Notes under the pieces: model-generated | Database searches by the model: none | What the model saw: only the letters and a program-made list of their open reading frames with translations | Told to the model about the DNA's origin: nothing | Translations under genes and position numbers: made by a program | Shown here: piece after piece, positions 36,995 through 46,270 of the stretch | Position numbering within the stretch: the stretch's first letter is position 1 | Layout: every line of letters begins with the position of its first letter | Origin: Subtercola endophyticus | Lineage (GTDB): Bacteria; Actinomycetota; Actinomycetes; Actinomycetales; Microbacteriaceae | Assembly (NCBI RefSeq): GCF_021044565.1 | Contig: NZ_CP087997.1 | Location: 3,844,001-3,908,000, forward strand | Direction of reading: 5' to 3' | DNA length: 64,000 nt

Positions 36995-37651
36995 ATGCTC
37001 GCCATGCAGTACCAGATCACGTTGCCGGCCGACTACGACATGGGCATCATCCGTGACCGCGTCGCGACCCGTGGGCATGCGCTCGACCAGTACCCGGGGC
37101 TCGGGCTGAAGGCGTACCTGATCCGCGAGGCCGGTGTGCACGGCTCGACGGTCAACCAATACGCACCCTTCTACCTCTGGAACGCGCCGCTCGCCGCGGG
37201 CACCTTTCTCTGGGGCGGCGACGGATTCGGCGGCATCCTGCGCGACTTCGGCCGCCCGGTGGTGCAGACCTGGGTGGGTGCGGGCTTCGCGCGGGGCCCG
37301 GCCTTTGAGGCGGCGCCCACCGTGGCGCTGCGGTCGATCATCCACGTGGCTGACGACGCCGACCCGCAGCCGCTGGTCGCTGCGCGAGTGGATGCTCTGC
37401 CGGCCCTCATCGAACGGCCGGGCCTGCACTCGGTGGCCGTCGCGGTCGACCCCCGCACCTGGCAGCTTGTGCAGTTCAGTCTCTGGGTGGGCGACCCCGT
37501 GCTGGATCAGGCCGGCTCGGGCCCCGCCCCCGCCCCCGCCACTGGCCATGCCGGCGCTGGCCCGGCCGTTGCCGGAATGGGATCTGACGTCGAGCGCTAC
37601 GAAGTGCTGCACCTCTCCGCGCCGGGCCTGGCGCGGCTCGCTCGTCGGTAG
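36995..37651 (+). CDS. DUF4865 family protein
   Basis: 218 residues. The opening MQYQITLPADYDMGIIRDRV, then GLGLKAYLIREAG and YAPFYLWNAP, is characteristic of DUF4865, a family of unknown function often found with regulators or monooxygenases. A Pro/Ala/Gly insertion (GSGPAPAPATGHAGAGPAV) interrupts the end. TACGAT lies 5 nt before ATG 36995, suggesting a leaderless mRNA. Confidence 0.88.
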   Translation: MLAMQYQITLPADYDMGIIRDRVATRGHALDQYPGLGLKAYLIREAGVHGSTVNQYAPFYLWNAPLAAGTFLWGGDGFGGILRDFGRPVVQTWVGAGFARGPAFEAAPTVALRSIIHVADDADPQPLVAARVDALPALIERPGLHSVAVAVDPRTWQLVQFSLWVGDPVLDQAGSGPAPAPATGHAGAGPAVAGMGSDVERYEVLHLSAPGLARLARR

Positions 37652-37662
37652 CGATCGTGCGG

Positions 37663-37710
37663 GTTGCGCAAAAGCATGTTCAGTGCCGGTTCTGAGTGCT
37701 CTTGCGCAAC
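37663..37710. repeat. 48-bp hairpin with GTTGCGCA arm end
   Basis: 14-nt arms (GTTGCGCAAAAGCA and complement, one mismatch) between convergent DUF4865 and DUF1905 genes. Same total length and TTGCGCA ends as the hairpin at 30271. Confidence 0.8.
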
Positions 37711-37736
37711 GCCGGCGGTGACGCTTCGGGGCTGTA

Positions 37737-38183
37737 CTAGAGCTTGCCCTCGGCGAGTTTGGCGACCGAGGATGTGATGCGGCGCTGGCGGGTCTCGGAG
37801 GTCTTGGCGTCGTCGATCGGAACGGTGAAGCGGCGCTTGTTCGAGTACGAGAGCGTGTCGAAGAAGGTGCGAGCGGCGGGTTCGGCATCGAGGGCCGCCG
37901 CGAAATCGTCGGGCACGGTGACCTCGCGGGGCTGGTCGTCGAGCACGATGTCGACCTCGATGGTGTCGCCGCCTTCGATTCCCGCGCCTTTTCGTACCTC
38001 GGCGCTCACCGGCAGCATGATTTCGCCGCGGTAGGGCGTTACGGTGCTGCGGTAGGTGTAGCGGTTGATCGTGACGGCCACCGCGTGCCGCTTCGCGGTG
38101 CCGAGCGCGTCATAAACGTCTTGTGGCACCACGATTCCGGTAGCCGATTTGCCGCTCTGCTTGAGCACGGTCTCGAACTTCAT
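37737..38183 (-). CDS. DUF1905/YdeI (OmdA) domain protein
   Basis: 148 residues from ATG 38183. First half is the DUF1905 beta-barrel (MKFETVLKQSGKSATGIVVP...YRSTVTPYRGEIMLPVS); second half is the YdeI/OmdA helical segment (FFDTLSYSNKRRFTVPIDDAKTSETRQRRI). Function unknown; widespread in actinobacteria. CATACT lies 7 nt before ATG. Confidence 0.88.
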   Translation of the reverse strand: MKFETVLKQSGKSATGIVVPQDVYDALGTAKRHAVAVTINRYTYRSTVTPYRGEIMLPVSAEVRKGAGIEGGDTIEVDIVLDDQPREVTVPDDFAAALDAEPAARTFFDTLSYSNKRRFTVPIDDAKTSETRQRRITSSVAKLAEGKL

Positions 38184-38314
38184 ACGCACGAGTATGGCCC
38201 CGGGCATCCGCTCTCCACAATCTCACTTTGCACAATCGGCGAGTGGGTCTGAATATGCACAGACGGGCGGGTGTGCACGGTTCGCTCAGAAGGCGCCAAG
38301 TAGCATGGGCACCT

Positions 38315-40627
38315 ATGAACTCGACGACCACCCGCGGCGAGAACGTCGCCAAGCGCGGTGTTCCGGCGCACTTTCTGCCCCATGTTCAGGGCCTGCGCGC
38401 CATCGCCGTGCTGCTCGTGGTCATCTACCACTTCGAGCCCGGGCGGCTCACCGGCGGGTACATCGGCGTCGATGTGTTCTTCGTCATCTCGGGCTTCTTG
38501 ATCACCCAGCAGCTTTCGCGCGAGCTCGAGCGCACCGACCGCATCAAGCTGCCGAGCTTCTGGGCGAAACGCGTGCGGCGCCTGCTGCCGGCGGCGCTGC
38601 TCGTGCTTGCCTTCAGCACGGTCGCCACGCTCACGATCATGCCGCTGAGCGCACTCGCCGAGAACCTCAAAGAGATTCTGGCGAGCACGTTCTACGTGGA
38701 GAACTGGGCCCTGGCCGCGAACTCGGTCGACTATCTGGCGGCCTCGGGTGATGCCTCGCTCGTGCAGCACTACTGGTCGCTGTCGCTCGAAGAGCAGTTC
38801 TACGTGGTCTGGCCGATTCTGCTGCTGGGGGCGTCGTTCTTCGGGGTGAAGCGGCTGGCCACGAAATACGGGGATCGCGGCCGCTGGAACGCGATGATCG
38901 CGCTGGTCGTCATCGCGACCGTCGTCTTGTTCGTGCTCTCTGTCATCGCCACGAACAACGACCCTGCATCTGCCTACTTCGTCACGTATACGCGCGTCTG
39001 GGAGTTCGGCGTGGGCGCACTGCTCGCGTTGATTCCGCGGCTGCGGCCGACGCGCGGCTGGTTCGTGAACGTGCTCGGTTACGCCGGGGTGCTGGCGATT
39101 CTCATCGCGGGGTTCACCTACGACCGCAACACGCCCTTTCCCGGGTACGCGGCACTGGTGCCGGTGCTGGGTACGGCGGCGGTCATCGTGTCGCACCGCT
39201 CGGAACGCTGGTTCGACATCGGGCGCGTGCTGAGCACGCGGGTTCCGCGGTTCTTCGGTGACATCTCCTACTCGCTATATCTCTGGCACTGGCCGCTCAT
39301 CGTCATCGCACCCTTCATTCCGGGGTGGGGGCTCTCGATCTTCAACCGCGTCATCTTGTTCGTGGTTGCTGTGGTGCTGGCGTGGCTGACGAAGAAGTTC
39401 GTCGAAGACCCCACCCGGCAGTGGAAGTTCTGGACCGTGCAGCGGCCCCGCCCGCGCATGACTTTCACGTTCATGCTGGCGGGAATGGCGGTGCTGACGC
39501 TGCTGGTGTCGAGCGTCTGGGTCGTGCAGCAGCCGAAGTACGACGCTGCGGCGAGCCAGCTCGCGAGTACGGTTGCCGACCCGCCGGCGTGCTTCGGGGC
39601 GGCGACGGGGCCGTGGCCCGAGGTCACAAGTTCCGCTGGAGCAGGTATTCTCGGGCCGACCGGGGTAGCGACGGTCGCGAGTGGTGTGGGCTCGGTCGGA
39701 GGCGCGACCGCCACGGGTAGCGGGGGTGGGAGCGGTAGTGGCGCGGATGGTGCCGGCTCCGAGGCAGTAAGCGCGGCGGCCGCGGGAGCCGTGGTGATCG
39801 ACGGCGGGGTGGCGTGTCCGAACCCGGCGCTGGCCGACACGATCATCCCGTCGCCCGGGTTCGGCAACGCCGACCGGCCGTCGAACCCCGAGTGCCTCGT
39901 CACGCTGAACGACTCCGGGTTGTTCGCCTGCCACTTCGGCTCGACTGCGGCCGGCGCGAAGCGGGTGGCGCTCATCGGCGACAGTCATGCGTACGCGCTG
40001 CTGGCGCCGTTCATCCAGCTCGCGAACGACAACGGATGGGCGCTGACGACCTATATCAAGGGCGGATGCCCGTGGAACACCGAGACGATGCCCGGGGTCG
40101 ATGCGTTCTCACGCTCGTGCAACGCGTGGCGCGACAACCTCACGGCCGAACTGGCCAGCGTGCAACCCTACGACGTGGTGTTCACGGCGGCGCTTGCCGA
40201 CGCCACGGCTCCGGGCACTTCTGCCGACGGGCAGGCGCTCGCCGTCGGGTTCAGCGGCGCCTGGAAAGAGGTGACCTCGAAGGGCACTCCCGTGGTCACC
40301 ATGGTCGACAACCCGGCCTGGGCCGACGACCCCAACAAATGCCTGCGCATCTCTGACGCGGCTGACTGCACCGAGCCGCGGGCCGACGGCCTCGTTGCCG
40401 ACCCGCCGGTAGCGCTTGCTGCTCAGGCTTCGATCGCGGCCGGGCAGAACATCACCCTGCTCGATTTCAGCAACATGTTCTGCACGGCGACCGACTGCGC
40501 CGCCGTCATCGGCGGGGCGAACGTGTACCGCGACCCCGACCACCTCACCAACACCTTCGCGACAACGCTGTCGCCCTTCTTGAAAGCTGCGCTGGTCGGG
40601 GCGATGACGCCCGCCACGTCGCCGTGA
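38315..40627 (+). CDS. OatA-like acyltransferase with C-terminal SGNH domain
   Basis: 770 residues. Residues about 15-395 are the ten-TM acyltransferase-3 domain (HVQGLRAIAVLLVVIYHFEP, GVDVFFVISGFLITQQL, HYWSLSLEEQFYVVWP). A Gly/Ser/Ala linker (about 430-510) leads to an extracytoplasmic SGNH esterase/transferase domain with GDSHAY (about 555) and the late DPDHLTN Asp-His pair. Such proteins O-acetylate peptidoglycan or surface glycans. Start chosen at ATG 38315; the 87 nt upstream are open but not protein-like. Confidence 0.93.
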   Translation: MNSTTTRGENVAKRGVPAHFLPHVQGLRAIAVLLVVIYHFEPGRLTGGYIGVDVFFVISGFLITQQLSRELERTDRIKLPSFWAKRVRRLLPAALLVLAFSTVATLTIMPLSALAENLKEILASTFYVENWALAANSVDYLAASGDASLVQHYWSLSLEEQFYVVWPILLLGASFFGVKRLATKYGDRGRWNAMIALVVIATVVLFVLSVIATNNDPASAYFVTYTRVWEFGVGALLALIPRLRPTRGWFVNVLGYAGVLAILIAGFTYDRNTPFPGYAALVPVLGTAAVIVSHRSERWFDIGRVLSTRVPRFFGDISYSLYLWHWPLIVIAPFIPGWGLSIFNRVILFVVAVVLAWLTKKFVEDPTRQWKFWTVQRPRPRMTFTFMLAGMAVLTLLVSSVWVVQQPKYDAAASQLASTVADPPACFGAATGPWPEVTSSAGAGILGPTGVATVASGVGSVGGATATGSGGGSGSGADGAGSEAVSAAAAGAVVIDGGVACPNPALADTIIPSPGFGNADRPSNPECLVTLNDSGLFACHFGSTAAGAKRVALIGDSHAYALLAPFIQLANDNGWALTTYIKGGCPWNTETMPGVDAFSRSCNAWRDNLTAELASVQPYDVVFTAALADATAPGTSADGQALAVGFSGAWKEVTSKGTPVVTMVDNPAWADDPNKCLRISDAADCTEPRADGLVADPPVALAAQASIAAGQNITLLDFSNMFCTATDCAAVIGGANVYRDPDHLTNTFATTLSPFLKAALVGAMTPATSP

Positions 40628-40664
40628 CGGCCGCGCTTGCGCGTCGCCATACTGTGAGCGGCGC

Positions 40665-41591
40665 ATGATCGGGGTGCTGACCGGCTTCGCCATCATCGGA
40701 GTCGTGATTCTCGTCGGTTATGTGGTGCAACGCATTCACGTGTTGCCGGCGGATGCCGCGGTCGCGCTCAACCGCTTCGTCTACTTCATCGCCAGCCCCG
40801 CGCTGCTGTTCACGGTGCTGGCCCGCGCCGACCTGAGCGTGATCTTCTCGTCGTTCTTGGTCGTCACGATCGTCTCGGTCGTCATCACCGCGGGAGTGTT
40901 CCTGGCGCTTTCGCGGCTGTTCTTTCGCCGATCTGCGGCGCTGACAGCCCTCGGCACCGCTTCGGCGTCGTACGTCAACGCGAACAACATCGGGTTGCCG
41001 GTGGCGGTGTACGTTCTCGGCAGCGCGCAGTTCGTGGCGCCGGTGCTGATGTTCCAGCTCATCATCATGGCGCCGATCCTGCTGACCGTACTCGACGTCT
41101 CGACGCGCGAGAAGGTCTCCATCGGCACGATCGTGAGTCAGCCATTCCGCAACCCGATCATTCTCGCTTCACTGGCCGGCCTCGTGGTGGCGCTGCTGGG
41201 CATCCACATTCCCGACCAGGTGCTCGCGCCGTTCGTGCTGATCGGCGGGGCCGCGGTGCCGACGGTGCTCATCACGTTCGGCATGTCGCTGGCCGGTCGG
41301 CGGCTGTTTCCGGCGGGAGCCGATCGGCGCGAGATCATTGTCGCGGTGGCCATGAAGAGCGTGCTGATGCCGGTGGTCGCCTATCTGTTCGGCTCGCTGG
41401 TATTCCATCTCGACTCGATGCACCTGTTCGCGGTGGTGGTGCTCGCGGCGTTGCCGACGGCGCAGAACATCTTCAACTACGCGTTCCGGTTCAATACGGG
41501 CATCGATGTCGCGCGCGACGTCGTGCTTCTGACCACCATCGCGGCCCTGCCCGTGCTGCTCGTGATCTCCGCCTTGCTGGCGCCGGCTTGA
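40665..41591 (+). CDS. AEC family transporter (auxin efflux carrier-like)
   Basis: 308 residues, ten membrane segments in the AEC/BART fold. Marks: GFAIIGVVILVGYVVQR start, RFVYFIASPALLF, SYVNANNIGLPVAVY in the crossover, and FGMSLAGRRL. Likely a malate, oxalate or other small-acid carrier (family inference). 37 bp after the acyltransferase gene on the same strand. Confidence 0.92.
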   Translation: MIGVLTGFAIIGVVILVGYVVQRIHVLPADAAVALNRFVYFIASPALLFTVLARADLSVIFSSFLVVTIVSVVITAGVFLALSRLFFRRSAALTALGTASASYVNANNIGLPVAVYVLGSAQFVAPVLMFQLIIMAPILLTVLDVSTREKVSIGTIVSQPFRNPIILASLAGLVVALLGIHIPDQVLAPFVLIGGAAVPTVLITFGMSLAGRRLFPAGADRREIIVAVAMKSVLMPVVAYLFGSLVFHLDSMHLFAVVVLAALPTAQNIFNYAFRFNTGIDVARDVVLLTTIAALPVLLVISALLAPA

Positions 41592-41592
41592 A

Positions 41593-41653
41593 ATCCACTT
41601 GTCGAAGAAGCATCCAAACTGCTCCTTCGTAGGTGCATTTGCGACAAATGGAT
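41593..41653. repeat. 61-bp imperfect hairpin between AEC and xthA genes
   Basis: Outer arms ATCCACTTGTCG / CGACAAATGGAT with one mismatch, inner arms partly paired (AAGCATCC / GGTGCATT). Occupies the whole convergent gap; probable bidirectional terminator. Confidence 0.7.
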
Positions 41654-41655
41654 GG

Positions 41656-42492
41656 TCAGCCGAAGATCATCGGGGTGTCTTCGCCCTCGAGGTCGAGATC
41701 GAGGTCGACGACGACGGGCACGTGGTCGCTGGGGGCGTCACCCTTGCGTTCGTTGCGGTCGATGCGGGCATCCGTCACCAGCGAAGCGAACGGCGCCGAA
41801 CCCATGATGAAGTCGATGCGCATGCCCTCGTTGCGGGGAAAACGCAGCTGCTTGTAGTCCCAGTAGGTGTACCCGGTCGGCACGAGCGGGCGCACTACGT
41901 CGGTCAGGCCCAGCTGCTCGAACTCGGCGAAGGCGGCGCGTTCGGGCGGCGAAACGTGCGTGGCACCCTCGAAGACCGAGAGATCCCACACGTCTGAGTC
42001 GAGCGGGGCGACATTCCAGTCGCCCATCAGTGCGAGCGGCTGATCCGGATGCTCGGCGAGCCACTTTCGGGTGTCGTCTGCCAGCTGCTGCAGCCAGGCG
42101 AGCTTGTAGTCGTAATGCGGATCGCCGAGCATCCGCCCGTTCGGAACATACAAGCTCCAGAGCCGAACGCCGTTCACCGTGACGCCGAGGGCGCGGGCCT
42201 CGGACGGCAGCACGCCGTTCTCGTCGGGCTTGCCGAAGCCGGGAACGCCCTCAAAACCGACGGTCAGCTCCTCCATCGGGAGCCGGCTGGCGAAGGCGAC
42301 GCCGTTCCACTGGTTCAGCCCGTGCAGCTCGACCTCATAGCCGGCCTCGGTGAACGGCTCGAACGGAAACTGCGACTCCTTGCACTTGATCTCCTGCATG
42401 GCGAGCACGTCGATGTCTTCGCGCACCAGCCAGTCGGTGACGCGGCCCACCCGGGCCCTGATGGAGTTCACATTCCAGGTCGCAACACGCAT
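41656..42492 (-). CDS. xthA: Exodeoxyribonuclease III
   Basis: AP endonuclease/3'-5' exonuclease of base-excision repair, 278 residues. Motifs in order: MRVATWNVNSIRAR, MQEIKCKESQFP, YVPNGR, MGDWNVAP, RIDFIMGS and SDHVPVVVDLDLD. TAGGCT is 6 nt before ATG 42492 (minus strand), predicting a leaderless transcript. Confidence 0.95.
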   Translation of the reverse strand: MRVATWNVNSIRARVGRVTDWLVREDIDVLAMQEIKCKESQFPFEPFTEAGYEVELHGLNQWNGVAFASRLPMEELTVGFEGVPGFGKPDENGVLPSEARALGVTVNGVRLWSLYVPNGRMLGDPHYDYKLAWLQQLADDTRKWLAEHPDQPLALMGDWNVAPLDSDVWDLSVFEGATHVSPPERAAFAEFEQLGLTDVVRPLVPTGYTYWDYKQLRFPRNEGMRIDFIMGSAPFASLVTDARIDRNERKGDAPSDHVPVVVDLDLDLEGEDTPMIFG

Positions 42493-42567
42493 ACCGCTAG
42501 CCTATGCGGGCCGCCCGACACTCACCGTCTGGCAGCGGGCGGGCGGCGGCGCACATAAACTTGCAGC

Positions 42568-43119
42568 GTGACAGACGACGCAAGGCAGCAACTCATCAAG
42601 TACATTGCCGACGAGGCGGTGTTTCACGGGGACTTCACGCTCTCGAGCGGTAAGAAGGCGACGTATTACGTCGACCTGCGCAAGGTGAGCCTCGACCACC
42701 GTGTCGCTCCGCTGATCGGGCAGGTCATGCTCGACGTGATCGCCGAGATTCCTGACGTGTTCGCCGTCGGCGGCCTCACCATGGGTGCAGACCCGGTGGC
42801 GGCGGCCATTCTGCACCAGGGTGCCGCCCGCGGGCTCAGTTACGACGCCTTCGTCGTGCGCAAAGAACCCAAAGACCACGGCCGCGGCAAGCAGGTCGAA
42901 GGCCCCGACCTCGAGGGCAAGCGCGTCGTTGTGCTCGAAGACACGTCCACCACCGGCGGATCCCCCCTCAAGGCCATCGAAGCCCTCGAGAAGGTCGGGG
43001 CGATCGTGGTCGGCGTGGCCGTCGTGGTCGACCGCAACACCCAGGCGCGCGAGCGCATCGAGGCGGCCGGGTACCCGTACTTCTACGCGATCGGCCTCGC
43101 AGACCTCGGGCTCAGCTAG
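42568..43119 (+). CDS. pyrE: Orotate phosphoribosyltransferase
   Basis: Converts orotate and PRPP to OMP in pyrimidine synthesis. 183 residues with FTLSSGKKATYYVDLRK at the start, GADPVAAAI, and the PRPP-binding loop VVVLEDTSTTGGSPLKA. TAAACT lies exactly 6 nt before GTG 42568. Divergent from xthA and followed after 5 nt by the septum-formation gene. Confidence 0.95.
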   Translation: MTDDARQQLIKYIADEAVFHGDFTLSSGKKATYYVDLRKVSLDHRVAPLIGQVMLDVIAEIPDVFAVGGLTMGADPVAAAILHQGAARGLSYDAFVVRKEPKDHGRGKQVEGPDLEGKRVVVLEDTSTTGGSPLKAIEALEKVGAIVVGVAVVVDRNTQARERIEAAGYPYFYAIGLADLGLS

Positions 43120-43124
43120 CTCCG

Positions 43125-43934
43125 GTGCAGTCCGACCAGCCCGAAGAACCGGCGGCGCCTTCCGACGATGCGGCGCCCCGGCCTTCCGAGCGGGCCGATG
43201 CCTCGGTTCCGGATGCCCGGCCGACGCCGCCCGAAGGCTCGGCCGCGCCCGCGATCGACTCCGCACCAGCTACCTCCGCACCAGCTACTGCCGCTTCGAG
43301 AGCCTCCACCGCGCCACCATCGCCGGCGGCGCGGGCCGGGGTGCATCTTCCGGCTGCGAGACGGCGGTCACGCGCGGCCGTGCCGATTGCGGTCGTGACG
43401 GTCGCGGTACTTGTGCTGGCCGGGCTGTTTCTGCTCGGAACACGGCTGCCGGGCATCCTGACCGCCGCCCCGGCCGCGACACCCACGCCGACCCAGACGC
43501 CGACGCCCACCCCGACTCCGACTCCCACGTCGACGGCGGGCCCGCAACTCGCCGGAACCTACGACTGGAGCGACCTGCGCGGCGGAGAGTGCATCAGCCC
43601 CTTCGTGTCGGCCTGGCAGCAGAAGTTCACGGTGGTCGACTGCGCCGTGCCGCACTACGCGCAGGTCATGAGCACGGGTTCGCTGAGCACCGACGCGGCG
43701 GCAGCCTACCCCGGGCAAGACGCGATCAAGCAGCAGCTGAACCTGCTCTGCCAGACGCCGGCGAACTTCAACAGCGCGATTCTGAGCGCGTACCCCGACA
43801 TTGTGTGGCAGGCGAACTACCCGGTCAACGACGCACAATGGCAGGCGGGGCTGCGCAACTACTACTGCTTCGTCAGCCGCTCGTCGAGTCTGCCGATCGC
43901 GGGCAACTTTGCCCCGCCTGCCTTCGGCGGGTAG
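43125..43934 (+). CDS. Membrane-anchored septum formation family protein
   Basis: 269 residues. Long Pro/Ala/Ser-rich cytoplasmic N-terminus (1-85), one membrane helix (AAVPIAVVTVAVLVLAGLFLLG), a Pro/Thr linker, then an extracytoplasmic domain with paired cysteines (RGGECI, VVDCAVPHYAQVM, LLCQTP, YYCFV) matching the septum-formation domain seen in actinobacteria. GTG 43125 is 5 nt after the pyrE stop, suggesting coupled translation. Role in division is family inference. Confidence 0.82.
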   Translation: MQSDQPEEPAAPSDDAAPRPSERADASVPDARPTPPEGSAAPAIDSAPATSAPATAASRASTAPPSPAARAGVHLPAARRRSRAAVPIAVVTVAVLVLAGLFLLGTRLPGILTAAPAATPTPTQTPTPTPTPTPTSTAGPQLAGTYDWSDLRGGECISPFVSAWQQKFTVVDCAVPHYAQVMSTGSLSTDAAAAYPGQDAIKQQLNLLCQTPANFNSAILSAYPDIVWQANYPVNDAQWQAGLRNYYCFVSRSSSLPIAGNFAPPAFGG

Positions 43935-43987
43935 GTTCGAGGGGTTCGGCGCATAATCGAGCGCCGCTCAGAGAAGGGTCGTCGGGA

Positions 43988-46009
43988 ATGATGCGCAATG
44001 CTCTGAGCAGGCTCGCGGCGACCGTACTGGCGGTCGGGGTCGTGTCGGGCGCGCTGTTCGGCGGCGCTGCGGCGGCCCAGGCAGCACCGAGGTCGCAGGC
44101 AGCACCGCAGGCGCAGGCCGCACCGCTGGCGCAGGCCGCACCGCAGGCGCAGGCCGCCGTCGGCACGGGCGCGAGCTCGTGGACCGTCTCCGCCGGCGCG
44201 AGCTCGTCAAATACCTCCGCCGGCGCGAGCGCGTCGACCACAGGCGGCGTCGCCGCCATCGGCACCGACGTGAACGACTTCACGTTCAACAGTTTCTCGG
44301 GCGACTACACGCTCGGTCGCGATGCGCAGGGCCACTCCACCCTGACGACCATCGAGACACTGGATGCCCAGTTCCCCACCTCGAATCAGAACCACGGCAT
44401 ACAGCGCGCCATCCCGACCAAGTACGACGGGCATCCGACCGACGTGCACATCGTGAGCGTGACCGACGGCGACGGAAACCCCCGCTCGTACACCACCGAC
44501 ACCAAAGACGACCTGCTCTTTGTCACCGTCGCAGCCGACGACTATGTGCACGGATCGCAGGTCTACGTGCTCACCTACACGCAGACGAACGTCACGCAGT
44601 ACTTCGCCAATACGAATGACGACGAGTTCTACTGGGACACCAACGGAACGGCGTGGCAGCAGCCCTTCACGAGCGCCACGGCGACCGTGCACATTCCGGC
44701 CGACCTGGCTTCGAGCCTCACCGGCTCAGCCTCGTGCTACTGGGGGTACTCGGGGTCTTCGACCACCTGCGAGATCGCGCAGACCGGTGGTACGGGCGCA
44801 GGCACGGCGGCCGCGACCGACACCACCTTCACCACCACCCCCCAGGCGCTGGATGCCCAGCAGAACGTCACCGTCTCCATCGGGTTTCAGCCCGGCACCT
44901 TCACCGCGCGCGACGACTCGTTCTTCGCCTCGCCGGCGGCCATCGCCGCACTCATTTTCACCGTACTCGCCGTGCTGGTAGCGATCGGATCGATCATCCT
45001 GCGCTTCACGGTGCTGAAAGACGCCCCGGGGCGCCCGACGATCATCGCCGAATACACCGTGCCGAAGGGTGTGAACCTCATGCTCGCCTCGGTGATCATC
45101 AAGGCCGACAAACGTGCGCCGGCCGCGAGTTTCGTGAGTCTGGCTGTGCGGCGCAACATCCAGATCGTGCAACAGGAGAAGTCCGGCTGGGGCGGCACGA
45201 CGTATTGGCTGCGGCTCACGAGCCTCGACGGGCTCGACGACACCGAGCTCGAACTCGTGAAGCTGCTGTTCGGAGAATCGCTGCAGCTCGGCGCCTGGAA
45301 GCAGATCGAGAAGCAAGACACTCCGCTCGGCAAGGGCATCTACGCGCTCATGCAGGGCATGCGGCGCCGGGTGGTGACCGACGGATTCGTGCGCGGGGGA
45401 ACCACCATCATCAGTGCTCTATTCGCGCTCGGTGTTCTCGTGGCCGGCGGGCTCGCGTTTCTGACGGCGTCGGCCGCGCTGAGCGACGATTTCGGGGGAG
45501 CGGTGCCGTTCATCCTGATCGGCGTCTGCATTGTCGCCGCGATCACGGTATTCGTGGCCGGCTTCAAGAAGCCGCTCACGGCGAAGGGCGCTGAGCTGCG
45601 CGATTACATCAAGGGGCTGGAGCTATACATCCGGCTGGCGGAGAAAGACCGTTTTGCCATGCTGCAGAGCCCAGAGGGAGCGCTGAAGACGCAGGTCAAC
45701 GCGCCCGACTGGGGCCAGGTGGTGAAGATCTACGAGAAGCTGCTGCCGTACGCCGTGCTGCTGAACCTCGAAACGGAGTGGGCCAAGGTGCTCGGCACGT
45801 ACTACGAGAACCTCGGATCGCAGCCCGACTGGTACGGCGGCAACGTGGGGGCGTTCAACGCGGGGCTCTTCGTGGGCACGATCGCGTCGCTGTCGAACGT
45901 GGTGGACGCGAGTCTCGCCTCGAGCACCTCCTCGAGTTCGAGCGGCGGATCGGGCGGTGGCGGCTTCTCGGGCGGCGGCGGTGGCGGAGGCGGCGGTGGC
46001 GGGGTCTAG
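43988..46009 (+). CDS. DUF2207 domain membrane protein
   Basis: 673 residues. Signal peptide (1-33) then an Ala/Gln repeat spacer (QAAPQAQAAPLAQAAPQAQA-type), an extracytoplasmic DUF2207 domain (VNDFTFNSFSGDYTLGRDAQG; QRAIPTKYDG; LTYTQTNV), one helix at about 316-340, a cytoplasmic part (EYTVPKGVNLMLASVIIK), two helices at about 470-526, and a Gly-rich tail from about 652. Function unknown for this large actinobacterial family. ATG 43988 with GAAGGG upstream; the frame upstream overlaps pyrE and is spurious. Confidence 0.92.
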   Translation: MMRNALSRLAATVLAVGVVSGALFGGAAAAQAAPRSQAAPQAQAAPLAQAAPQAQAAVGTGASSWTVSAGASSSNTSAGASASTTGGVAAIGTDVNDFTFNSFSGDYTLGRDAQGHSTLTTIETLDAQFPTSNQNHGIQRAIPTKYDGHPTDVHIVSVTDGDGNPRSYTTDTKDDLLFVTVAADDYVHGSQVYVLTYTQTNVTQYFANTNDDEFYWDTNGTAWQQPFTSATATVHIPADLASSLTGSASCYWGYSGSSTTCEIAQTGGTGAGTAAATDTTFTTTPQALDAQQNVTVSIGFQPGTFTARDDSFFASPAAIAALIFTVLAVLVAIGSIILRFTVLKDAPGRPTIIAEYTVPKGVNLMLASVIIKADKRAPAASFVSLAVRRNIQIVQQEKSGWGGTTYWLRLTSLDGLDDTELELVKLLFGESLQLGAWKQIEKQDTPLGKGIYALMQGMRRRVVTDGFVRGGTTIISALFALGVLVAGGLAFLTASAALSDDFGGAVPFILIGVCIVAAITVFVAGFKKPLTAKGAELRDYIKGLELYIRLAEKDRFAMLQSPEGALKTQVNAPDWGQVVKIYEKLLPYAVLLNLETEWAKVLGTYYENLGSQPDWYGGNVGAFNAGLFVGTIASLSNVVDASLASSTSSSSSGGSGGGGFSGGGGGGGGGGGV

Positions 46010-46053
46010 CGCGATCCATCTGGCCCGGCTGGGTCTAGCGCGATCCATCTGGC
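46003..46053 (+). repeat. 22-bp direct repeat starting at the DUF2207 stop codon
   Basis: GGTCTAGCGCGATCCATCTG plus GC occurs at 46003-46024 and 46032-46053, 7 nt apart. The first copy contains the TAG stop of the gene (46007-46009). The rest of the gap to 46270 holds a partial inverted repeat around GAGGCCG/CGGCCTC (46080-46120) and no gene. Confidence 0.8.
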
Positions 46054-46270
46054 TCGGCGGGATCTCTCCTCTGCGCTCGTGAGGCCGTTGTCACACGAGT
46101 GAGGCGGTTGTAGCGGCCTCAACTCGGCGCAGGTGTCTCACGAGCCGGGGCCGGCGCGAAGGGGCAGGCCCAGGGTGCGGGGCGAAGTGCGGTGCGAGGG
46201 GGCGGTGCGAGTGGTGGCGCGAGGGGGCGGCGAGTGGATGCCCGGGGTGCGGTTGGCGCAACGCGCGCCG

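Noticed and set aside
42785..43987. Long upstream extension of the DUF2207 gene through pyrE and the septum gene
   Set aside because: An open frame only by GC bias; ATG 43988 with a ribosome site and a signal peptide is the credible start.
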